NCBI GenBank assembly: GCA_018648945.1
Contig: JABGQJ010000149.1
Span: 1-13,195, forward strand
Origin: Victivallales bacterium
GTDB lineage: Bacteria; Verrucomicrobiota; Lentisphaeria; Oligosphaerales; Lenti-02
DNA length: 13,195 nt
Direction of reading: 5' to 3'
The notes beneath the pieces are model-generated. The model was not told the DNA's origin and ran no database searches. It saw nothing but the letters and a program-made list of their open reading frames with translations. Shown here in pieces: positions 8,625 through 13,195 of this stretch. The translations under genes and the position numbers were made by a program. Numbering within the stretch: position 1 is the first letter of the stretch; each line of letters starts with the position of its first letter.

Positions 8625-8740
8625 TCCACGCTTTAGCGTGCTTCCGGCCCTCCGAAGAGCAGGCTAAAGCCTGTACTACGAACATGTTACCGCGCACGCA
8701 ACGACCCAAGTCGCATACAAGCCTGCTCTTCCGGGAAGAG
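8512..8740. repeat. Cluster of REP-like palindromic intergenic repeats
   Basis: Copy 1 starts at 8512 (GTAGTCCAGGCTTCAGC) and copy 2 at 8621 (GTAGTCCACGCTTTAGCGTG). Each is followed about 20 bases later by CCGAAG and a GCCAGGC/AGCAGGC end, so they are direct repeats about 109 bases apart. Copy 2 is itself a 14-base palindrome with a TT centre (CACGCT/AGCGTG). It pairs with an inverted arm at 8660-8679 (CAGGCTAAAGCCTGTACTAC): 17 of 20 positions match after reverse complementing. A degenerate third copy lies near 8712-8740 (CATACAAGCCTGCTCTTCCGG). I infer a REP-type family; a genome-wide count is needed to establish it. Confidence 0.6.
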
Positions 8741-8777
8741 AACAGGCGCGTACAGGGCTTCCTGCCTCCAGCGTCGG

Positions 8778-9158
8778 CCCCGCCAGCGGAACGTGATCAT
8801 CTACAGCGCCGCCGCCGGTCGCGCCCGCGACACCCGCAGCAAGACCACCAACTACCAGATCATTGCCGACACCGGATTCCCCCGCCAGGACGTGCCCCGG
8901 ACCAATCCCCCCGTCCGCGAGCGTCACAATCAGATGAACGCCATGCTCAAGGACGCCGATGGCACCGTCTCGCTGTTCATCCGCCCCCGCTGCAAGACCC
9001 TTCTACGCGGCCTGGAGACCGTCAAGCTCAAGCCCGGCGCCCAGTACGTCGAAGCCGAGACCCGCGAGCAACACGTGACCACGGCGCTGGGCTACCTCGT
9101 CACCCGCCTATTCCCGGCCCGGCGGTATGCGAAGAGTGGACGGAAGCACTGGAAGTAG
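8778..9158 (+). pseudogene. Phage terminase large subunit, C-terminal nuclease-domain remnant
   Basis: About 125 residues remain of a protein normally 450-600 long. TerL packages phage DNA into proheads: an N-terminal ATPase powers it and a C-terminal nuclease cuts the concatemer. The fragment reads NVIIYSAAAGRARDTRS, then NPPVRERHNQMNAMLKD, IRPRCKTLLRGLETVKLKPG and EQHVTTALGYLV. That is the TerL C-terminal order: first nuclease strand, V-R-x-R-x-x-x-x-N, P-x-C-K-x-L-x-x-D/G-L-E, and H-x-x-x-ALGY. The ATPase domain is absent, and upstream the frame runs into the repeat cluster with no start or ribosome site. GTG at 8793 is the only nearby start and lies inside the domain. Two positions that usually carry catalytic Asp (Y-G-D-x-x-G and D-A-L-G-Y) read Ala and Thr here. 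The natural stop and basic tail (GRKHWK) are kept. Confidence 0.6.
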
Positions 9159-9215
9159 GGGGGGAGGGAGGCGGACGACGGGATCACTTGCGGAGATCGC
9201 GGCAGCGATTCTCCG

Positions 9216-9554
9216 TCAATGTGCATCCCCAGGTTCGGCTCCCTCTGTCTTGGCTAGCATCTCCAAACATTTCGGGCACACCGGCTGGAGATCGAGACCA
9301 TCTAGAAACCTATCAAGATCGGCTTCGGGTGGGTAGTCCTCCCGGTCTTTCCTGCTCGCCAAGTAGGCTTGCAGGCCTTTGCCGTTCAGTGCGGCCAGAC
9401 ACATGTCACAGACCCAGCCCATGAAGAAGAAGCCATCGAGATCAACATAGGTCATGTGGCCCGGAGCCTGCCCGGTCCAGACTTGGTCAGCAACGTGGCG
9501 GCACGCGTGTGGGGCGATGTTCCCACCGTGGACGTCACAGATCACTATGGGCAT
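9216..9554 (-). CDS. Small Cys/His-rich putative zinc-binding protein, moron-like
   Basis: A 112-residue protein of unknown function, probably cytoplasmic, with no signal or membrane segment. Paired metal ligands are evident: C6-x2-H9 with a following Gly, C18-x-H20, C49-x2-C52 (CDMC) and C93-x2-C96 (CPKC). That is enough for two zinc sites. The centre is hydrophobic (GFFFMGWVC) and the C-terminus acidic. The ATG at 9554 is preferred because the first Cys pair starts at once and a weak purine-rich site (AGAGAG) lies 3 bases upstream; the frame stays open to 9950, but that part looks non-coding. It lies antisense between the terminase end and the portal start, as phage morons do, with 57 bases between the terminase stop and its own. 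I recognise no specific family. A nucleic-acid-binding or anti-phage role would be guesswork. Confidence 0.65.
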   Translation of the reverse strand: MPIVICDVHGGNIAPHACRHVADQVWTGQAPGHMTYVDLDGFFFMGWVCDMCLAALNGKGLQAYLASRKDREDYPPEADLDRFLDGLDLQPVCPKCLEMLAKTEGAEPGDAH

Positions 9555-9885
9555 TGGCTCTCTTTTATCTGCCGAACTTCTCTTCCTAACAGATCCCCCT
9601 TCTCCGGACCTTCGGGGGCTCGCGCAGGAGCGTAATCTTGCCGCGTGTGCCTTTGTTTTCAAGCCTTTCGAGGCGAAGAGGCCGCCGCAGGGGAGGCGGA
9701 CATGACTTGAGTGCCGATGTATAGTCACGGATACTCCTGCATTGTGCGGATCGGTGTATGCAGGGAGTCCAGATATACTGCACGGCAATGAGCGGCACCC
9801 GCCACAGCCCGCTTCTCGACCCCCCGACCGCCCTGCCACCCCCCCCGATTGACGTCCCTGCCTTCGGTACATTCCGGAGGCATGC
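9555..9885. other. Intergenic region between the Cys-rich gene and the portal remnant
   Basis: 331 bases without a supportable gene. It separates two divergent genes, so it should hold promoters for both. On the plus strand TATACT at 9774-9779 could be a -10, but the -35 at 17 bases (TCGGTG) is poor. On the minus strand TTGAAA near 9655-9660 has no good -10 partner. C-runs at 9830-9846 precede the portal ribosome site GGAGG (9876-9880). Confidence 0.4.
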
Positions 9886-10140
9886 ATGGACATCCAAGAA
9901 CTGCAATCGAGCCACGCCGAGCACGCGAAGCGGGTCGCTGACTGGCGCAAATGGCGCGCGGTCTACGACGGCACCGACGCGATCATCGCGGGCGGTTACT
10001 TCAAGCAGCACGAGCGCGAGAGCGACGACAACGACGAGCGGCGCTGCGAGGAAGCCCTGTCCTGGGGCATCTCCCAGGCGATTGTGGACCTCTTCGCGCA
10101 GTGTCTGTTCCTGCACCCCTCGGTTCACAAGGGACTGTCC
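9886..10140 (+). pseudogene. Phage portal protein, N-terminal remnant
   Basis: The portal is the dodecameric ring through which phage DNA enters the head. The start is well preserved: GGAGG at 9876-9880, 5 bases, then ATG at 9886. About 80 residues read like portal N-termini of the DUF4055/SPP1 Gp6-like kind: a charged helix (HAEHAKRVADWRKWRAVYDG), GGYFKQHERESDDN with a Cys/Arg-rich helix after it, then WGISQAIVDLFAQCLFLHPS. Typical portals have 400-500 residues. Sense is lost near 10130, the frame continues with Ala/Thr-rich text and stops at 10216-10218. The break is close to the palindromic string GGGACTGTCCCC (10131-10142). After it a different phage gene's end is read in another frame. 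Portal is the best guess from position plus motif; the exact family needs a profile search. Confidence 0.5.
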
Positions 10141-10229
10141 CCGTGTCTTCGCTCCTCACCAGCTGCGGCGGCTACAACTGCCGCCACCACTGGCAGGCGG
10201 CCGATCCGGGATGGCTGAAGGCCCGCTAG
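10141..10229 (+). pseudogene. Phage minor head (Mu F/SPP1 gp7-like) protein, C-terminal remnant
   Basis: Only about 29 residues remain, read in a different frame from the portal remnant just before it. They read VPVSSLLTSCGGYNCRHHW and end in GWLKAR. The C-G-G-Y-x-C-R-H-x-W block with a stop soon after is the usual end of phage head-morphogenesis proteins of the Mu F/SPP1 gp7 group, whose gene normally follows the portal. One deletion taking the portal C-terminus and the minor-head N-terminus would explain the junction. The TAG stop at 10227-10229 shares the bases CTAG with the stop of the opposite-strand zinc-ribbon gene. Confidence 0.45.
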
Positions 10230-10648
10230 GTGGTCGGGCCCGTTTGCTGGGCCGACAGACTCTGATAGATGTGGACCGAGAACTCCACCCAGCCGTTGGC
10301 TACCAGGCGGCCATACATGTCGCCGTCCAATTCGGGCGGCACCGTGCCGTCTTTGAGCAGCAAGTTCGGTAGCACGGAGGACGCCCTCTTATTGCCTATT
10401 CCCCGAAGGCTGTGGTCCGGAGCGCTAACGGGTCGGGCAAGGCGCTGCCACACCATGTCCCGGAATTCCCGGCGTTTGCTCCCCTCCTCCGGCTCGCCAT
10501 AGGGATAGCACAAGGCCACCAACTGGTCGGCCACCTTGTCGCAGAAGAACCCAAGCTTGCGGATGCAGTGTGGGTTCTTGCATGTCACCCAACCGGACGG
10601 CACCCCGTTCATCGGGTTACCGCAGTGTACGCAGAATCTATCGCTCAT
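10226..10648 (-). CDS. Small zinc-ribbon protein of unknown function, moron-like
   Basis: A 140-residue protein. The N-terminus carries a treble-clef or zinc-ribbon-like set: C6-x2-C9 (CVHCGNPM) and C23-x4-C28 (CKNPHC), followed by FFC36 and LC47 in a hydrophobic stretch. The middle is basic (about 57-90), with PEEGSKRREFRD. The C-terminal 50 residues (LLLKDGTVPPELDGD, then GWVEFSVHIYQSL) look like a separate small folded domain. The ATG at 10648 fits because the zinc ribbon begins within five residues; the ribosome site is weak (AAAGGCGA). It lies antisense between the minor-head end and the scaffold start, and its stop overlaps the minor-head stop by two bases. That tight fit implies it belonged to the phage before decay. 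N-terminal ribbons of this kind are often nucleic-acid or protein adaptors, but function cannot be assigned. Confidence 0.65.
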   Translation of the reverse strand: MSDRFCVHCGNPMNGVPSGWVTCKNPHCIRKLGFFCDKVADQLVALCYPYGEPEEGSKRREFRDMVWQRLARPVSAPDHSLRGIGNKRASSVLPNLLLKDGTVPPELDGDMYGRLVANGWVEFSVHIYQSLSAQQTGPTT

Positions 10649-10879
10649 ATGATCGCCTTTGGCCGGTTCGTCGGGGCGCTCAATATGTGCCGCACGTGGG
10701 AATAGTCCAACTGGGACGGGCCGTTCCACGGGGGGCAGCGACATGAGCCTACCTGGTAACGCCATCGGACCGGGGGCTTTTTCTTCTCCGGTTGACGCCT
10801 GCCACCGTGGGTAACCGCGACCGCGACGGCTGCACGATGCGTGCGCGATGCACATTCACCCACCAGGAGGCGCGAAGCC
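10649..10879. other. Divergent intergenic region between the zinc-ribbon gene and the scaffold remnant
   Basis: 231 bases. No gene is seen. An imperfect hairpin (ACCGG 10769-10773 with CCGGT 10788-10792, extendable with G-U pairs) surrounds a T-run. The scaffold ribosome site GGAGG lies at 10866-10870. Confidence 0.3.
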
Positions 10880-11323
10880 GTGAACCTCAAGCTCGACGAA
10901 AACGGAGTCCCCGAACTCAAGGACAGCAAGCCCGTCTACGCGCATGACGACGGCGAGGAGTTCGCCGCCGACGTGCCCGCGCCGTTCGCCAAGATCTCGG
11001 CGCTCAACGAGGAAGCCAGGGACCGTCGGCTCGCCGTGGTCACCGCCGCCCCCTGGTATATCCTCGGCCCGACCAAGGTCGCGCTGGAGATCACCGAGAC
11101 CGGCGAGGACGTGCCCGAGGAGCTGGCGCGCGTCACCGGCAAGGAGAACGTGAACCACCGCGACCTGGGGGAGTTCGACTTCTCGGCCGCCCCCCCGCAC
11201 TCACTGTCCGCGGTCGTCTCGATGCGACGCCGGACGGGCTGGCAGCTCAGGGGACCACGCGGAACGCAAGCACTGCCTCTTGGATCCCCTTCAGGGTTTG
11301 AGGGCCCAGGGGTTCCGTGCTGA
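10880..11323 (+). pseudogene. Phage scaffold-like N-terminus fused to an unrecognised C-terminal piece
   Basis: GGAGG (10866-10870) is 9 bases before a GTG at 10880. The first 50 or so residues (VNLKLDENGVPELKDSKPVY, then DDGEEFAADVPAPFAKISAL and NEEARDRR) resemble the N-termini of phage scaffold or capsid-assembly proteins encoded before the major capsid gene. These normally continue into a long charged coiled coil. Here the text switches at about residue 50 to LAVVTAAPWYILGPTKVALE and then ITETGEDVPEELARVTGKEN, which has no coiled-coil character and looks like the end of another gene, in frame. I cannot identify that second part. After about 11215 the frame reads into DNA antisense to the cyclase gene and stops at 11321-11323, so the last 36 residues are not natural sequence. 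This is the same 5'-end-plus-foreign-3'-end pattern as the portal/minor-head junction. Confidence 0.4.
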
Positions 11324-12827
11324 GGTGCGGATCAAGTGCGGCCTGAGTGGCGGGGCCGATGACCGTCTCGCCAGGCTGCGCGACGAAGGCTTCCAGCCGG
11401 GCGGCAACGTTCACGGCGTTCCCCAGCACGGTGTACTCCACGCGCCGCTCCGAGCCGATGTCGCCAGCGATGACGGTGCCGCTGTTGATGCCGATGCGCA
11501 GACGCACCGGCTCCGTCGATCCTTCCCTCACGTCCAGCTCCTCGATACGCCTCTGCATTGCCAGGGCGCACTCCACGGCTCGGCAGGCATGCTTTGGCAG
11601 ATCGTTAGGTGCTCCGAAGATGGCCATCAGCCCGTCCCCGAGGAATTTGTCCAGCGTGCCCTCGTGGGAGAAAATGATCTCCACCAACTCGGAGAACAGA
11701 CCATTCAGGAGGCGCGAGACTGCCGCGGGCGCCATGCGTTCGGTCCGCGTGGAGAAGCCCACGATATCGGCGAAGAGGACAGACGCCTCGCGCTCCACCG
11801 GGGGCATTTCGCCCCGTCCCTGCGAGCTCGCAAGCAACTGATCGACGAGAGTGGGCGAATGGTACCTGGTCAGGCGCGAACGCAGCAGAAGCTCCTCCTC
11901 GATGCGCTCGCGCAGTCGGATCTGGTCGATGGCAACCGCCGCCAGGTTGGCGATGACGGTGAGCAGGTGCAGGTGGTGTTCCTTCAGAGCGATCCTGCCA
12001 CTCGTGGACCCGGCGAAGAGCACGCCCAGTGTAGTGTCGTGGTTGAGGAGCGGGGCACACATTACCGATCGGATGTTCTGGGCAATGATGCTCTCGCCAT
12101 CGAAGCGTGGATCGTCGGGCGCATCCAAAGTCAGGATTGACTCGTTTCTGCGGAAAACATGCGAGGCAATGCTCTGACTGATGGGGAAGCCTCCGCTCCT
12201 GCCATCGCGGCTCCGGCCTGCCTTTGGCACCAGTTGGTTCCCGGAGGCGTCATGCAGTAGTAGAAACGCGTGCTCTACGGGGGTGTTCTCGAGGACCACG
12301 TCCAGGGTCCGCTCAAACAGGGCCCGCAGGGATGTTGCGGCGATCAAGGCCCTGGCTACGGCCGCCAACTGGCTCAGGGCGCCGGTAACTTCGTCGTTTG
12401 CTCCCGATTGCTGCGCCGCGCTTTGCGGGACCTTCCCCTCAGCCACATCGCTGGCCGACATAGCGACGCTGCCAGGGCGATGCTGGAGAAACGCGATGGC
12501 TTCCTCTTGGCTTGTTCCCTTGTCCAGCCCGATGGAGTCGTGCACGGAGAACACAAAACGCAGCGCGACTTCACCCAGAGAAGCTGTGTCGCCATCCTCT
12601 ACCGCATGTTCCCGGACGAGATGCCCATCCACCATCACGCCGTTTTGGCTGCCGAGATCGCGCAACGTCCATTGCTCACCGGCCTTGGACAGTGCAGCAT
12701 GCCTGCGGGAGACGCTCGCATCCGCGATCCGCAGGTCAGCTTCGGGTGAACGACCCAGACGAGTAAATGCATTGGTGACACGGGCCTCGTGCCCGCCCTC
12801 GTCATCGTGCCATGACACTGTCAGCAT
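11247..12827 (-). CDS. FHA-GAF-class III adenylate cyclase
   Basis: A 526-residue soluble signalling enzyme predicted to make cAMP from ATP. Residues 1-95 are an FHA phosphothreonine-binding domain with G25-R-S, S40-R-R-H43 and N62-G63. A linker (about 96-150) leads to a GAF domain (about 160-300; SVMCAPLLNHDTTLGVLFAG) and a helical segment to 340. The cyclase domain (345-526) has metal Asps D354 (FADIVGFS) and D398 (KFLGDGLMAIFG), adenine-selecting K394 and T466 (EYTVLGN), and transition-state N473 and R477 (NVAARLE). All key residues are present, in the K/T class IIIb pattern. The ATG at 12827 is chosen because GGAGGA lies 5 bases upstream and the FHA domain starts there; a longer frame to 13070 overlaps the neighbour. 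It lies 80 bases downstream of an FGE-fold gene on the same strand. FHA suggests control by a Ser/Thr kinase; the GAF ligand is unknown. Confidence 0.93.
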   Translation of the reverse strand: MLTVSWHDDEGGHEARVTNAFTRLGRSPEADLRIADASVSRRHAALSKAGEQWTLRDLGSQNGVMVDGHLVREHAVEDGDTASLGEVALRFVFSVHDSIGLDKGTSQEEAIAFLQHRPGSVAMSASDVAEGKVPQSAAQQSGANDEVTGALSQLAAVARALIAATSLRALFERTLDVVLENTPVEHAFLLLHDASGNQLVPKAGRSRDGRSGGFPISQSIASHVFRRNESILTLDAPDDPRFDGESIIAQNIRSVMCAPLLNHDTTLGVLFAGSTSGRIALKEHHLHLLTVIANLAAVAIDQIRLRERIEEELLLRSRLTRYHSPTLVDQLLASSQGRGEMPPVEREASVLFADIVGFSTRTERMAPAAVSRLLNGLFSELVEIIFSHEGTLDKFLGDGLMAIFGAPNDLPKHACRAVECALAMQRRIEELDVREGSTEPVRLRIGINSGTVIAGDIGSERRVEYTVLGNAVNVAARLEAFVAQPGETVIGPATQAALDPHLSTEPLGPQTLKGIQEAVLAFRVVP

Positions 12828-12840
12828 CGGGTTCCTCCGT
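12822..12840 (-). promoter_or_regulatory. Ribosome binding site deciding the cyclase start
   Basis: Minus-strand GGAGGA ends five bases before the ATG at 12827. This site and the FHA domain beginning at that Met argue against the longer in-frame starts up to 13070. Confidence 0.75.
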
Positions 12841-12870
12841 GGACCAAGGGTGTGACCCGGCCAAGATAGC

Positions 12871-12900
12871 GGCCTCCCGACCGGGATGCTACCCGAGGCC
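12871..12900 (-). terminator. Hairpin between the FGE-fold gene and the cyclase gene
   Basis: GGCCTC (12871-12876) pairs with GAGGCC (12895-12900), with an inner GGG/CCC stem and an asymmetric bulge. It lies 7 bases past the FGE-fold stop. No T-run follows, so it may attenuate rather than stop transcription into the cyclase gene. Confidence 0.4.
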
Positions 12901-12907
12901 GAGCAGG

Positions 12908-13195
12908 TCAGCGCGCCAGAACGAGGCGGAAGCCGTTGTAATACCCCCGACTCGATGCGACGCCATCGATGCCGGCCGCGCAGGTAAGGTAGGACCGGGC
13001 GCTGAAATACCAGCACCCACCGCGCCAGTCGCCGAACGCCTGCTTCGGCTTTGTATCCGCTGCACAGCACTCGTAGGCGTTTCCCCCGACACCGTACAGG
13101 CCCCAGGGGTTGGCCCAGCTTTCCTCCACATCGCAGCTCACGATGTGCCCATCGCGGTAGTCAGCGAACTTGAGGGCGTCAGCGAACTTGCGATC
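12908..13195 (-). CDS. FGE/SUMF1-fold (sulfatase-modifying-factor-like) protein, C-terminal part
   Basis: 95 residues are visible, open to the right edge from its first base; the N-terminus is outside the window. The sequence has the C-terminal landmarks of the formylglycine-generating-enzyme fold: NPWGLYGVGGNAYECC (usual form NPWGLYDMxGNVWEW), DWRGGCWYFSARS (usual RGGSW) and the terminal GYYNGFRLVLAR. Real FGEs have a Cys pair four and nine residues after RGG; here those positions are Phe and Tyr, so sulfatase activation is unlikely. The double Cys after the GNAYE segment and the Cys after RGG are unusual. Members of this fold also include EgtB/PvdO-type enzymes and C-terminal domains of kinases and other regulators, so the full protein may be a fusion. 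It is co-directional with the cyclase, 80 bases upstream of it. Fold secure, role unknown. Confidence 0.85.
   Translation of the reverse strand, partial: DRKFADALKFADYRDGHIVSCDVEESWANPWGLYGVGGNAYECCAADTKPKQAFGDWRGGCWYFSARSYLTCAAGIDGVASSRGYYNGFRLVLAR

Larger units (their letters stand above)
8353..8777. other. Gene-poor, repeat-rich interval left of the prophage remnant
   Basis: 425 bases without a supportable gene. Several short frames exist on both strands but none has conserved-looking text. The interval holds a 14-bp perfect inverted repeat, two direct copies of a GTAGTCCA-GCTT-AGC element, an inverted arm, and a degenerate third copy up to about 8740. The terminase remnant begins directly after this cluster. 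Confidence 0.6.
8690..11246 (+). mobile_element. Degenerate prophage remnant: collapsed head module with two intact reverse-strand genes
   Basis: Plus-strand fragments follow the order usual in tailed-phage head modules: terminase large subunit end (to 9158), portal start (9886), minor head protein end (to 10229), scaffold-like start (10880). The portal and scaffold starts keep strong ribosome sites, and the terminase and minor head ends keep natural stops, but no structural gene is whole. Two small minus-strand genes encoding Cys-rich proteins lie in the former intergenic gaps. No integrase, portal C-terminus, major capsid or tail gene is visible. The left limit is near the repeat cluster; the right limit lies where the cyclase gene ends. 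Boundaries are approximate and the phage assignment is from motif reading. Confidence 0.6.

Noticed and set aside
8349..8667. Several short frames of 60-85 codons on both strands
   Set aside because: They lie in palindromic repeat DNA, overlap each other and have no ribosome sites or conserved text.
8474..8740. CRISPR array
   Set aside because: Only two or three imperfect copies with unequal spacing and palindromic structure. There are no regular spacers.
9555..9950. Upstream extension of the 112-residue Cys-rich gene
   Set aside because: The extra text is Ser/Arg/Gly-rich and overlaps the portal start; the zinc-ligand pattern begins at the ATG at 9554.
10856..11200. 114-codon minus-strand open frame
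   Set aside because: Antisense to the scaffold-like start, which has a strong ribosome site and family-like sequence.
12828..13070. Upstream extension of the cyclase by 81 codons
   Set aside because: It overlaps the FGE-fold coding region, has no domain content, and the ATG at 12827 has a strong ribosome site.

Overview
The window is GC-rich bacterial chromosome (by eye around 62-65 % GC). A type II secretion-type pseudopilin with the H-X9-DG signature, a Tat-exported aldo/keto reductase and a very large secreted CBM9/GH42-like protein together suggest a PVC-type bacterium (Lentisphaerota or Planctomycetota) or a related candidate phylum such as Hydrogenedentota. No marker here settles the phylum.

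Layout. Positions 1-1402 (minus) hold glutaminyl-tRNA synthetase, cut by the left edge and carrying a net +2 frameshift exactly at its HIGH-type ATP-binding motif. Positions 1619-2281 (minus) hold a pseudopilin followed by a 10-bp perfect hairpin. Positions 2613-3590 (plus) hold the aldo/keto reductase. It converges, with a 4-nt gap, on a 1500-residue secreted protein at 3595-8097 (minus). That protein has a signal peptide, a CBM9-like domain, a Rossmann-like domain, a GH42-like barrel, a trimerisation-like domain and a beta-rich tail. A long leader and a repeat cluster (8474-8740) follow.

Positions 8778 to about 11240 look like a collapsed prophage head module in normal virion-gene order: terminase large subunit C-terminus, portal N-terminus fused out of frame to a minor head protein C-terminus, then a scaffold-like N-terminus fused to an unrecognised tail. 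Between these broken plus-strand pieces sit two intact, oppositely oriented small Cys-rich genes (9216-9554 and 10226-10648), placed like phage morons. The structural genes are gutted while the moron-like genes remain whole. This is the most unusual part of the window.

Positions 11247-12827 (minus) encode a soluble FHA-GAF-class III cyclase with a full set of adenylate-cyclase residues. Upstream on the same strand is the C-terminus of an FGE/SUMF1-fold protein (12908-13195, running off the right edge) that lacks the cysteine pair of true formylglycine-generating enzymes.

I saw no rRNA, tRNA, CRISPR array, integrase or complete transposase. All family assignments come from reading motifs, not from searches.
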